From CAJWGI01 sp036011785 (GTDB lineage: Bacteria; Chloroflexota; Anaerolineae; Anaerolineales; UBA11657), in assembly GCA_036011785.1 (NCBI GenBank), contig DASCOB010000138.1, positions 1 to 9,671 of the forward strand: a DNA stretch of 9,671 nt. The letters are read 5' to 3'. Shown here piece after piece: positions 1 through 7,044 of the stretch (positions within the stretch are counted from its first letter, which is position 1; each line of letters starts with the position of its first letter). The position numbers were made by a program, and so were the translations under genes. Below the pieces are notes generated by a model that was given only the letters and a program-made list of their open reading frames with translations, was not told where the DNA came from and ran no database searches.

Positions 1-358
1 CGGCCAGTCTACCAAATCCCAACGCGTACAAAGCACAAGCAACGACATAAGCAAACCAATTCATCCATCCAGCGAGAAAACCCTGGGTACCGCCCATGCC
101 CTCTTTCACCCACCGATACCCCGCACCGGCAGCGGGCAAGCATGAGCCCAGCTCAGCATACGACAGCGCGGTAAAAGTAGTGACAATGCCATTCAGCAGG
201 AACGCGATGGCCAGCGCCGGTCCGGCATGGCCAGCCGCAATGCCGATTAACACAAAGATACCGGCGCCAATCATTGCACCGACGCCAATCATGGTAATGT
301 CGAGCAGCCCGAGTGTACGACTTAGGGTGATTTCTGCAGCGTTTGTGCGATCATTCAT
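1..358 (-). CDS. APC-superfamily amino acid permease, N-terminal part (cut by window edge)
   Basis: Secondary transporter of the amino acid-polyamine-organocation superfamily, located in the inner membrane. Only the first 119 residues are in the window; the rest lies to the left. The visible part starts with a short polar cytosolic tail. TM1 follows, carrying the glycine-rich unwound substrate-binding motif GVGAMIGAGIF (residues 25-35). TM2 spans roughly residues 46-66 and contains ALSYAELG, and the start of the next helix is at about 95-115. These motifs resemble the CAT-like (cationic amino acid transporter) branch, so an amino acid substrate is likely, but which one cannot be told. The start is well fixed: an in-frame TGA lies two codons upstream and GGAGAG sits 6 nt before the ATG. 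It is the last visible gene of the minus-strand run, 105 nt after the GH13 gene, with its own possible promoter in that gap. Family call firm, substrate unknown. Confidence 0.9.
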   Translation of the reverse strand, partial: MNDRTNAAEITLSRTLGLLDITMIGVGAMIGAGIFVLIGIAAGHAGPALAIAFLLNGIVTTFTALSYAELGSCLPAAGAGYRWVKEGMGGTQGFLAGWMNWFAYVVACALYALGFGRLA

Positions 359-364
359 GATTCA

Positions 365-370
365 CTCTCC
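365..370 (-). promoter_or_regulatory. Shine-Dalgarno site of the permease gene
   Basis: On the minus strand this reads GGAGAG, 6 nt before the ATG at 358. It is one of only two convincing ribosome binding sites in the window and, with the in-frame stop just upstream, it fixes the permease start. Confidence 0.75.
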
Positions 371-423
371 GGCTCCGTGCGAAACCAACTGCGTCGTCGC
401 ACCGAGCGCGAACAAAGCGGTTA

Positions 424-432
424 ATACTAGCA
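424..432 (-). promoter_or_regulatory. Possible extended -10 promoter for the permease
   Basis: The minus strand reads TGCTAGTAT: a TG extension plus a hexamer TAGTAT (4 of 6 matches to TATAAT). No recognisable -35 lies 16-18 nt upstream. The predicted transcript would start near 417, giving a leader of about 59 nt that contains the GGAGAG ribosome binding site. It is the weakest of the five TGnTAnnAT sites listed. Read-through from the upstream GH13 gene remains possible. Confidence 0.35.
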
Positions 433-463
433 CAATCGGGGAGAACGATTCTGGCCAGGCTTA

Positions 464-2107
464 CTAGACTCTGATTATGACGCCTTCGTGCGGCCGCAGT
501 GCGAAGGAATGCAAACTTTCAACGCCCTCTCGGTCTAGCCCGGTGGAAAGCAGCACCGCGCCATAGTCAAAGCTTACGGACGTCACCTGCTTCGACTCGC
601 CCTCGAAGTTGAGCAGTACCAGCAGCCGATCGCCACCGTACTCGCGAAGGTAGCCATACACGGCGGCCGGGGTGTCATCCAGCGCACGATATTCGCCGTG
701 GGTAAGCACCGGGCTAGCGCGTCGCAACTGCAGCAGACAGCGGTATAAGTTATAGATTGAGCCCGGTTCGTCCTGCTGCGTGGCCACGTTCAGGCACTGC
801 CAGTCGGAGTGCAGCGGCAGCCATGGTTCGGGCAAATTACCATCTTCTGCCGGAACGGAAAAACCAGCTCCGGGCCCGGCATCCCACTGCATGGGAGAAC
901 GCTGTGGGTCTCGAGAGAGTTCCGGTTTCCCGGAGCGTTGTGGCCACGGGTCCTGACACTTTTCCGCGGGCACAGTTACATTCAGCATCCCGATTTCGTC
1001 TCCACAATAGAGGGTCGGCGTCCCGCGCAGCGTGAGCAGCAGCATCGCGGCCGTGCGCGCCGAGGCGGCGCCATAGCGGCTGGCGATGCGGTGCTCGTCG
1101 TGGTTGCCAAGCACGTGGTTAGGCCACGCGCCCGCTGGAAGTGCCGCTTCCAACTCGTCTACTTTTTCGCGCACCAAGGAGGCACGCCAAGGAATCCGTA
1201 CCAGAGTGAAATTGCCGGGCATGTGGATTCCATCCAGATTATCGCCGTAATAACTTGCCCATTCGATCCAATCGAAGATATGAATCTCCCCGACCATGAA
1301 GCGCGGGCGCTCGCGGCTGTATTCATCCAACAAGGCGCGCAGCTCGCGATAGACGACGTGAATGTCGCGATGACCACGGTCGTTAATGTGCAGTTGCGAA
1401 TCGTATGCGCCCATAGATTCGCAACCGGTCGCAGCGTTATTACGATTGGGTGGGTTATCTCGCAAAGCCGGGTCTTTCATAAAGCCGTGCGCGGCATCCA
1501 CCCGGAATCCATCAACCCCGCGCTCCAACCAGAAGCGCACAACGGAGAACATGGTCTCTTTCACTGCCAAGTTTCTCCAGTTCAGGTCGGGCTGTTCCTT
1601 CAGATAAGTGTGCAGATAATATTGGCGCGTCTGCGCGTCCCATTCCCAGGCGGGCCCACCGAAGATGCTCAGCCAGTTGTTTGGCGGGCTTCCATCCGGC
1701 GCGGCATCGCGCCAGGTGTACCAGTCGCGTTTCGGGTTGCTGCGGGCGGCGCGTGATTCCCGAAACCAGCGGTGCTGCTCGGAGGTGTGGCTAGGCACGA
1801 AGTCGAGCATCACGCGCAACTCGCGCTTGTGCGCCGCCTGCAGCAGCGCGTCCATGGTCTGCACCGTTCCAAACAGCGGGTGGATGTCACAATGATCGGA
1901 AACGTCGTAACCGAAATCGGCCATCGGGGAGGGATAGCACGGGCTAACCCAGATGGCATCGACGCCCAGTTCGGCCACATAATCCAGTTTGTCAATTATG
2001 CCCTGCAGGTCACCAATGCCATTTCCGGTGCTGTCTTTGAAACTGCGCGGGTAAACCTGGTAAATCACCCCGTGTTTCCACCATAGAAAATCATTGGACT
2101 CGGTCAT
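464..2107 (-). CDS. GH13 alpha-glucosidase / alpha-amylase-family glycoside hydrolase
   Basis: A retaining glycosidase of family GH13 that most likely releases glucose from the non-reducing end of alpha-linked oligosaccharides. It is 547 aa long, normal for the alpha-glucosidase/oligo-1,6-glucosidase subfamilies, and has no signal peptide, so it is cytosolic. The (beta/alpha)8 barrel fills roughly residues 10-460 and a beta-sandwich C-terminal domain follows. Conserved regions visible: DFVPSHTS (102-109), GFRVDAAH (200-207) with nucleophile Asp204, VGEIHIFD (272-279) with acid/base Glu274, and GNHDEHR (334-340) with transition-state stabiliser Asp337. EQPDLNW (171-177) is typical of the glucosidase branch. 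The residue after the nucleophile is Ala rather than the Val usual in alpha-1,6-specific enzymes, which hints at alpha-1,4 preference (inference). The start gives the expected N-terminus WWKHGVIYQVYPRSF; no good ribosome binding site is seen. It lies 78 nt after glpD, probably co-transcribed, though TACAAT at 2156-2161 (minus strand) could be an extra -10. Confidence 0.93.
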   Translation of the reverse strand: MTESNDFLWWKHGVIYQVYPRSFKDSTGNGIGDLQGIIDKLDYVAELGVDAIWVSPCYPSPMADFGYDVSDHCDIHPLFGTVQTMDALLQAAHKRELRVMLDFVPSHTSEQHRWFRESRAARSNPKRDWYTWRDAAPDGSPPNNWLSIFGGPAWEWDAQTRQYYLHTYLKEQPDLNWRNLAVKETMFSVVRFWLERGVDGFRVDAAHGFMKDPALRDNPPNRNNAATGCESMGAYDSQLHINDRGHRDIHVVYRELRALLDEYSRERPRFMVGEIHIFDWIEWASYYGDNLDGIHMPGNFTLVRIPWRASLVREKVDELEAALPAGAWPNHVLGNHDEHRIASRYGAASARTAAMLLLTLRGTPTLYCGDEIGMLNVTVPAEKCQDPWPQRSGKPELSRDPQRSPMQWDAGPGAGFSVPAEDGNLPEPWLPLHSDWQCLNVATQQDEPGSIYNLYRCLLQLRRASPVLTHGEYRALDDTPAAVYGYLREYGGDRLLVLLNFEGESKQVTSVSFDYGAVLLSTGLDREGVESLHSFALRPHEGVIIRV

Positions 2108-2185
2108 ATAATGCGATTCTTCATGTCTCTAAGGATGCCGCGCTCTCAACAAACGATTGTACGGGTCACTGGCAAATTGTTACAG

Positions 2186-3886
2186 TTAATGCAGCCTAAC
2201 CCCGTGTCGGTCTTCCAGCAACGCACACGTACGCTCGACTTCGGCCTGACGAACAGCTTCCGACCAACCCAGGGCATCCCCCGTCATATCCGCCAACTCG
2301 GCGAGCAATTCGGCGTTCAATTCGCCCAGCGTCGCCAGAAAGGTGCGCCGCAGGATGAGATCATCCAGATGGGCAACCTGCTCATGCAGCGCCAGAAAAG
2401 CAATCTCGCGCCGGCTGAAATCCGGATGATGTTGCAGAGATTGATCGGCATCAGCAGCGACAAATGCCGCCGCCGCGGCTGCGCGCGTGCCATAGCGCCG
2501 GAACAGGATTTCCAGCCGCGCCAACTGAAGACCGGTTTCAGCCTGCAGCGCGGCCACCCAGCGCTGCTCGGCAGCCACCCCGCGCGGGTAATCCTTGCCG
2601 CCACCGATGGGCAGGTACCGCGTGCTTTGCCGCCGCTCACGCCCAAGCGCAGTCAACGTCCTATCAGTCACCTGCTCCGAGAATGCGCGGAAAGTCGTCC
2701 ACTTGCCCCCGACCAGGCTATAAACCGGGAAATCAACGCTGTCCCCCGGCCAAGTTAGGCGCACGCTGTGGTCGCGGCTGATCTGTCCGGTCGCGCCGAC
2801 CTCGCTGGCCGGAAGCGGACGCACTCCAGAGAAGAAGAAAACAATCTGGCGACGCCGCACGGCTATGCCCGGAAACACTTTCGCAATCATTGCCCGAAAG
2901 TAGTCAACTTCCTGCGGGGTGCAGCGCGCGCTGTCGGGGTCATCACAATGCAGGTCGGAGGTGCCAATTAGTACTTTGTCGCGCAGAGGAAATATCAAGA
3001 CGATGCGCCCATCGTCGTTCTCAAAAAAGATTTCGTGCTCGCCGATGGCGGCGCGCAATTCCGGATGATCGAGAACCAAATGAGAGCCTTTTGTGCCGCC
3101 AATGAAGCGCGTCTCGCGCTGCAATGCACTATTGACCAAATCGATCCACGCTCCGGCTGCGTTGATCACGATTTCAGGCTGCACGCTGCAGCTTTCGCCG
3201 CTCAGTTCATCCCGCAGTGTGACCTGGCTGTCCGCCGCGCCAACGGCTGCCAGATAGTTTCGGGCAGCCGCGTGAGGGCCGGCTGCCAACCCGTCAGCGA
3301 TCAATTCCACGCACAGGCGCTCAGGCACAAGTATGGCCCCATCAAAATAGGTCGCTGTGCACAACACTCTGGGGTTAAGCTGCGGGAACTGCGCCAGAGA
3401 TTTCCGGCGCGCGGCGAAGCGATGCCGGGGCACCGTATCTTGCGCCCGGGTGAAAGCATCGTAGAGCCAAAGGCCGATCTTGACCACCACGGCTCCGCGT
3501 TCGCCGGGCTTATGCATCCAGCCCAAGAATTTGAGCGGCGCATTGAAAAGCCCGGAAAACCATTTGAAAATCGGTATAGTGGTCGGCAGCGGGCGCACGT
3601 AGTGGGGTGCGTTTTCAATCAGCCAATTGCGCTCACGCACAGCCTCGCGCACCAGGCGGAATTCGCCGTTCTCTAGATAGCGCAATCCGCCATGCGCCAT
3701 GTGTGAAGAAGCGGCGCTGGCGCCAGAGCAGAAATCACCTTTATCCACCAGTAACACGTCCACGCCCTGCAGCGCAAGATCACGAAAGACACCCGCGCCA
3801 TTTATGCCGCCCCCGATTATCAGCACAGACACAGCCGGATTATGGCGCAGGGAATCGAGCGCTGCTTTTCGGGCAACTGGTGCCAT
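2186..3886 (-). CDS. glpD: Aerobic-type glycerol-3-phosphate dehydrogenase (FAD)
   Basis: A membrane-associated flavoenzyme that oxidises sn-glycerol 3-phosphate to dihydroxyacetone phosphate and passes electrons to quinone, linking glycerol and lipid turnover to respiration. At 566 aa it is close to the Bacillus enzyme (about 555) and longer than E. coli GlpD (about 501). The Rossmann FAD-binding motif GGGINGAG is at residues 25-32, with the ribose-binding acidic residue Asp48. The family signature HGGLRYLE is at 65-72. GGKWTTFRAF closes the DAO domain, and an alpha-helical DAO_C domain fills the last 140 or so residues. The ATG at 3886 is held by an in-frame TAA four codons upstream (TAA TTC CTG AGC ATG). 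No Shine-Dalgarno is visible. It follows the HhH gene pair after 134 nt and precedes the GH13 gene by 78 nt, with no glpF or glpK in view. Since there is no partner with GlpB/GlpC features, the single-subunit GlpD reading is preferred over GlpA. Confidence 0.93.
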   Translation of the reverse strand: MAPVARKAALDSLRHNPAVSVLIIGGGINGAGVFRDLALQGVDVLLVDKGDFCSGASAASSHMAHGGLRYLENGEFRLVREAVRERNWLIENAPHYVRPLPTTIPIFKWFSGLFNAPLKFLGWMHKPGERGAVVVKIGLWLYDAFTRAQDTVPRHRFAARRKSLAQFPQLNPRVLCTATYFDGAILVPERLCVELIADGLAAGPHAAARNYLAAVGAADSQVTLRDELSGESCSVQPEIVINAAGAWIDLVNSALQRETRFIGGTKGSHLVLDHPELRAAIGEHEIFFENDDGRIVLIFPLRDKVLIGTSDLHCDDPDSARCTPQEVDYFRAMIAKVFPGIAVRRRQIVFFFSGVRPLPASEVGATGQISRDHSVRLTWPGDSVDFPVYSLVGGKWTTFRAFSEQVTDRTLTALGRERRQSTRYLPIGGGKDYPRGVAAEQRWVAALQAETGLQLARLEILFRRYGTRAAAAAAFVAADADQSLQHHPDFSRREIAFLALHEQVAHLDDLILRRTFLATLGELNAELLAELADMTGDALGWSEAVRQAEVERTCALLEDRHGVRLH

Positions 3887-3907
3887 GCTCAGGAATTAAC
3901 CGCGGCA

Positions 3908-3946
3908 CATAGAACTAAGAGGATAGGTTTGACAACATTTTTTCAA
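3908..3946 (-). promoter_or_regulatory. Weak candidate promoter region for glpD
   Basis: Two poor sigma70-like pairings overlap on the minus strand. One is TTGTCA (3930-3935) with TCTATG (3908-3913) at 16 nt spacing. The other is TTGAAA (3941-3946) with TATCCT (3920-3925) at 15 nt spacing. Each -35 matches the consensus at 5 of 6 positions but each -10 is weak. The 134-nt gap before glpD has no clear terminator, so read-through from the HhH genes is equally possible. Confidence 0.22.
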
Positions 3947-4020
3947 GGAGCATCGACCCGGGCCGTGGCGAAAAAGCGAGGTAATCAAAGCGACAAACGG
4001 GGGCGATCTTCGGTGATTAT

Positions 4021-5778
4021 TCAGCGCTGCAGTTCAGTCGCTATCAGGTTGTCCCATTCCAGCTGCAGCTGGTGCGATTCCACAGAGCGCGCGAACACCC
4101 CGAACTCGCCGGCCGCGACTTCGCCCAGTCCTTCTACAGGGTGGCGATCAACATTTGTCCCGTTTACATACAGACTGAATCCTTCCCCTTGCAGCAGCAC
4201 TCCCAACCGGTACACCCCCGGACCCTCGGGCACGGCATCAGAAACAGCCACGAGCAAATCTTCGTAAACGTCGTTTTGTCGACGTACGAGCCTGTAGTTG
4301 CCCTCACAGGTAATAGTGGCTGCATAATAATTTGGCAGTCTGGCCTTGAAAACCAGTCCATAATAATCCTTGCCGGTACAGGCCTCCACAATTACATCTC
4401 CTTCGTAAAGAAAATCGCGGCCTGCCAGATGAAATGCCGGTCCGGTGGAGTAGAACTGCCTGCCGCGCTGTTTCATACTCAACCGCAGCACGCCGTCCAC
4501 GATGCCCGAATCCCAGAATTCGTTCCGCTCATAGCCCCATGGAAACTGCGGCGGTTCGAAATCCTCCGTCCATAACACCGCCACCGGCGTAACCGGATGG
4601 TCCAAGTCGCGCACGCTTTGCGGAATGGTAATCTCCCGAGTCGCCGTGGGCGCCGGGGACGCGCTGGCGGTGGCTGTAGTGCTGGGGCTGAGTTCGCTTA
4701 TCGGTTCGGCCGTAGCGGTCGCAGTGGAAGTGGGGGCTTCCGCAGTTGCAGCTGGGGACGCCTCAATAGCAGCGGGCACACTTGTGGCGCTGACCGCCAC
4801 AGCCACAACAGTTAGCGTGGGCTGCGCACCGCTCTGAGTGTAGGTGACGGCGGGCGTAAATTGCGTGGGCACGATTGCAGGCTCGGTGGCCGGCGGCGAG
4901 AATACAGCCGGCATGATTACGTCTCCGAACAGCCCATAAGCCTGCAAAACGCTCAGAACCAACGCGGCAATCACGGCCGCGCCGAGAAGGCGCCAGCGGA
5001 CTCCCCGGGGCCGAGGGCCGATCTCGATTTCCACCGATTTCCAGTCACGGTGCAATTCCCGCGTGACCAACCGCGTCGGCTGCGCTGCCGCCCCTTGCAG
5101 GATGGCCGGGTCAATACGAGGCGGCGCGCGGCCATCCACGATTGATGGCCCGATGAGTTCCTGAACCGTCTCCACCTCCAGCGGGTCGGAGCGCGCCATG
5201 GCGGCGTCTGTCTCGGCCGCAGCAGCCACGTCCTCCTCGTCAAACAAAGGCATTGACTCGATTTCGAGGTCGAGGCTTGTCGGGTTCTCCGGATCGGTCT
5301 TCACCGATTCAGGTTCGCCGGAGGGATCCAGCACGTGCGGCACGCGCAAATGCCGGCGCAGAGCCGCGTACAGCTTGGCCCCCACCCCGCTGATGCGCTG
5401 GAGTTCCGGCAGCCGGCCATATGGCCGCCCGGTTACAATCGCCTCCGCAAGAACCTGCCCGACACCCGAAAGAGCGGCCAATTCCTGCACGGTCGCGCTG
5501 TTGAGGTCTAGCTTCGCTGATGTCACGGACGCCGGTGACGAGGCCTCACCCTCGCTCCAGGGCGAATCCTCTTCCGCACGCTGCGAGACGCTGACACGCG
5601 CCTTGAGAATGAAGTACAGTTTCTCCCCAACGCCGGAGACGTGCTTGAGATCGGAGAGCCGGCGATAGGGGCGCGCGGCCATGATAGCGCGCGCAAGCGC
5701 AGGCCCCACCTGTGGCAGCTGCAACAACGCAGAGAGCGGGGCCGTGTTTAAATCAACCTTACGAGACCGAGACGCCAT
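4021..5778 (-). CDS. Membrane protein with two cytosolic ComEA-type HhH modules and an outer concanavalin-like domain
   Basis: 585 aa, function unknown. Two ComEA-like helix-hairpin-helix modules (residues 8-63 and 88-145) each carry paired hairpins, for example LPQVGPALARAI with VSGVGEKLYFIL, and LSGVGQVLAEAI with ISGVGAKLYAAL. An acidic, disordered-looking linker follows (about 148-250). After Arg256, Arg258, Arg261 and Arg263 comes one membrane span (about 264-283). By the positive-inside rule the HhH modules are therefore cytosolic. A Thr/Ser/Ala/Pro-rich stalk (about 291-395) leads to a beta-rich concanavalin-like/laminin G-like domain (about 398-585) of the type common in Chloroflexota surface proteins; no catalytic residues are recognised. 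The only two cysteines, Cys467 and Cys491, both lie in that domain, fitting an external disulfide. HhH modules of this kind usually bind DNA without sequence specificity; here that is inference. It starts 27 nt after the four-module HhH gene, so they likely form an operon. No ribosome binding site is seen. Confidence 0.85.
   Translation of the reverse strand: MASRSRKVDLNTAPLSALLQLPQVGPALARAIMAARPYRRLSDLKHVSGVGEKLYFILKARVSVSQRAEEDSPWSEGEASSPASVTSAKLDLNSATVQELAALSGVGQVLAEAIVTGRPYGRLPELQRISGVGAKLYAALRRHLRVPHVLDPSGEPESVKTDPENPTSLDLEIESMPLFDEEDVAAAAETDAAMARSDPLEVETVQELIGPSIVDGRAPPRIDPAILQGAAAQPTRLVTRELHRDWKSVEIEIGPRPRGVRWRLLGAAVIAALVLSVLQAYGLFGDVIMPAVFSPPATEPAIVPTQFTPAVTYTQSGAQPTLTVVAVAVSATSVPAAIEASPAATAEAPTSTATATAEPISELSPSTTATASASPAPTATREITIPQSVRDLDHPVTPVAVLWTEDFEPPQFPWGYERNEFWDSGIVDGVLRLSMKQRGRQFYSTGPAFHLAGRDFLYEGDVIVEACTGKDYYGLVFKARLPNYYAATITCEGNYRLVRRQNDVYEDLLVAVSDAVPEGPGVYRLGVLLQGEGFSLYVNGTNVDRHPVEGLGEVAAGEFGVFARSVESHQLQLEWDNLIATELQR
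5669..5700. repeat. 32-nt exact repeat, copy A (in the two-module HhH gene)
   Basis: Identical base for base to 6365-6396. Both copies lie in the same position of an HhH module and encode the second helix region reading ALARAIMAARP. The sequences diverge on both sides. This points to module duplication or gene conversion between the neighbouring genes. Confidence 0.9.
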
Positions 5779-5784
5779 CAGCAG

Positions 5785-5790
5785 GTTATA
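5785..5790 (-). promoter_or_regulatory. Possible internal -10 element directly before the second HhH gene
   Basis: The minus strand reads TATAAC (5 of 6 matches to TATAAT) followed by CTGCTG and then the ATG at 5778. If used, transcription would start at or next to the A of the start codon, giving a leaderless mRNA. The full TG extension is absent (CGT in place of TGn) and no -35 is seen, so this could also be chance in the 27-nt gap. Confidence 0.35.
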
Positions 5791-5805
5791 ACGCGGGAAT
5801 TGAAC

Positions 5806-6879
5806 TCACGGCAGCAACCCTTGAATGCGCACAAAGCCGGAAAAATACAAATACAGTATCCCGGTTATGAGCGCGACCGCCACCAGCCAGCCAGATAAAA
5901 ACAGGGGCATGCGCCTGCGCATCTCCTGCCCGACCGCGGCCTCGTACGCCACCAGTGACATGACCGGATCGCGCAGCTGCGGCAAACCCGGCGCGGCCTC
6001 AAAAGGCGATGGTTCGAAAACGCCCTCCGTGAACCAGGTCTCGTCCTCAACGAATTCCGCTTCCACCGCTTCGGGCCACGCGGCAGGCAAGTCACACACG
6101 CTACGCAGCCGCTCTAGCAGCGCCGGGCCGATGCCCTTCAGTTCCAGCAGCTCACCCCAGTGCGCGTAAGGTCGCCTTGATGTTACGCAGTCCGCCAGCG
6201 CCGGGCCGATGCCGCGCAGCCGTTGCAGCGCCTGAGGGCTGCACGTGTTTAGGTCGAGGCGTCCATCCGCCTCAGGCGAGCGCAGCGTCAATCGTGCGCG
6301 CAGCAGCGGGAAAACGGCCGGGCCGATTCCCTTCACCTCGCGGAGCGCTTCAACATCAACAAACGGGCGCGCGGCCATGATAGCGCGCGCAAGCGCGGGG
6401 CCAACGCGCGGCAGGCTACACAGAGCGGCCTCGTCACATGAGTTCAAATCGATAAGGTCAGCGTCCGCCGAGGTTGGCGCCACGCTCTCCGCTGGGCGCG
6501 GCTCGGCAACGCCGGCGCGCTGGCGCAGCGTTCGCATCACTGCCCGGCTGATGCCTTGCACCCCCGACACTTCATCCAGACTGAAATACGGACGCCCTGC
6601 GACGATGCGCCGTGCCAGCACCGCGCCCACGCCAGGCAGCGCCTGCAACGCAGCCGGTGTACACGTGTTCAGATTGGCGGGTGATGGGGGCACGACCCGC
6701 GCTACCGCCGCAAGCTCGCGCAGGGTTTTCCTGCCAAAGCCAGGCAGCATGCGCAACTCGGTATCGTCCCAGAATGGCCGCGAATTCAGCAGCACCTCTG
6801 CCTTGTGAATGTCTAGCGCCGTCTCGCGCAACAACGTGGTGAGGTCGGCCGAATTCAGATCGATGCGGCGGCCATCCAT
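5806..6879 (-). CDS. Tail-anchored protein with four ComEA-type helix-hairpin-helix modules
   Basis: 357 aa, function unknown. Four HhH modules run in tandem: residues 5-61, 67-124, 142-199 and 207-263, each opening with a D/N-LN-S/T motif. Modules 2-4 keep the hairpin motifs: LPGVGAVLARRI (81-92), LPRVGPALARAI (156-167) with VKGIGPAV, and LRGIGPALAD (221-230) with LKGIGPALLERL. Module 1 has lost the first hairpin glycines. An acidic linker (about 270-320) leads to Arg321-Arg323 and one membrane span (about 325-347), ending in a short tail. There is no signal peptide, and the basic residues precede the span, so the HhH array is predicted to be cytosolic and tethered to the membrane. ComEA has the opposite layout, with an N-terminal anchor and outer HhH. 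A role in holding DNA near the membrane is a guess. Its stop is 27 nt before the next HhH gene. The ATG is 9 nt after a TGCTAAAAT promoter element, with no ribosome binding site. Confidence 0.85.
   Translation of the reverse strand: MDGRRIDLNSADLTTLLRETALDIHKAEVLLNSRPFWDDTELRMLPGFGRKTLRELAAVARVVPPSPANLNTCTPAALQALPGVGAVLARRIVAGRPYFSLDEVSGVQGISRAVMRTLRQRAGVAEPRPAESVAPTSADADLIDLNSCDEAALCSLPRVGPALARAIMAARPFVDVEALREVKGIGPAVFPLLRARLTLRSPEADGRLDLNTCSPQALQRLRGIGPALADCVTSRRPYAHWGELLELKGIGPALLERLRSVCDLPAAWPEAVEAEFVEDETWFTEGVFEPSPFEAAPGLPQLRDPVMSLVAYEAAVGQEMRRRMPLFLSGWLVAVALITGILYLYFSGFVRIQGLLP
6365..6396. repeat. 32-nt exact repeat, copy B (in the four-module HhH gene)
   Basis: Identical to 5669-5700. 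It encodes the ALARAIMAARP part of HhH module 3. A second, shorter internal repeat of 18 nt links 6118-6135 and 6196-6213 within module 4, where both copies encode GIGPAL hairpins. Confidence 0.9.
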
Positions 6880-6888
6880 GGCACGACT

Positions 6889-6897
6889 ATTTTAGCA
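6889..6897 (-). promoter_or_regulatory. Extended -10 promoter of the HhH gene pair, near-leaderless
   Basis: The minus strand reads TGCTAAAAT: TG extension plus TAAAAT (5 of 6 matches). The hexamer ends 9 nt before the ATG at 6879, so the transcript would begin within about 3 nt of the start codon. No -35 hexamer is recognisable at the proper distance and no Shine-Dalgarno fits, which agrees with near-leaderless initiation. Confidence 0.6.
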
Positions 6898-7044
6898 TAG
6901 CGACAGATTGGACATGTGCTCGCCGCGCGAAATTACATCACGGCGCGGAACGGATAACAGTTGTTGAAGGATTGCTCCGGAAACCAAAAAGGTACCCCAG
7001 GGGCCATCGGCAGCCAGGCCCGCACACGGGAACACGCCTGAAGT

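Noticed and set aside
96..467. Open frame on the plus strand across the permease start
   Set aside because: Antisense to the permease N-terminus and its leader; Pro/Ala-rich translation without a recognisable fold.
809..1756. Long open frame of 315 codons on the plus strand
   Set aside because: It is antisense to the GH13 gene, whose motifs are unmistakable; its translation shows no domain or sensible composition.
3035..3676. Open frame of 213 codons on the plus strand
   Set aside because: Antisense to glpD; high-GC coding sequence often leaves such open frames.
4600..4840. Low-complexity stretch considered as a tandem repeat
   Set aside because: It encodes the Thr/Ser/Ala/Pro-rich stalk; no fixed repeat unit is visible at the DNA level.
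6986..7021. Possible terminator after the 106-aa gene (GGGCC/GGCCC stem, then five T on the minus strand)
   Set aside because: The stem is only 5 bp with an 11-nt loop and the T-run comes 10 nt later, so it does not meet the usual intrinsic terminator pattern.
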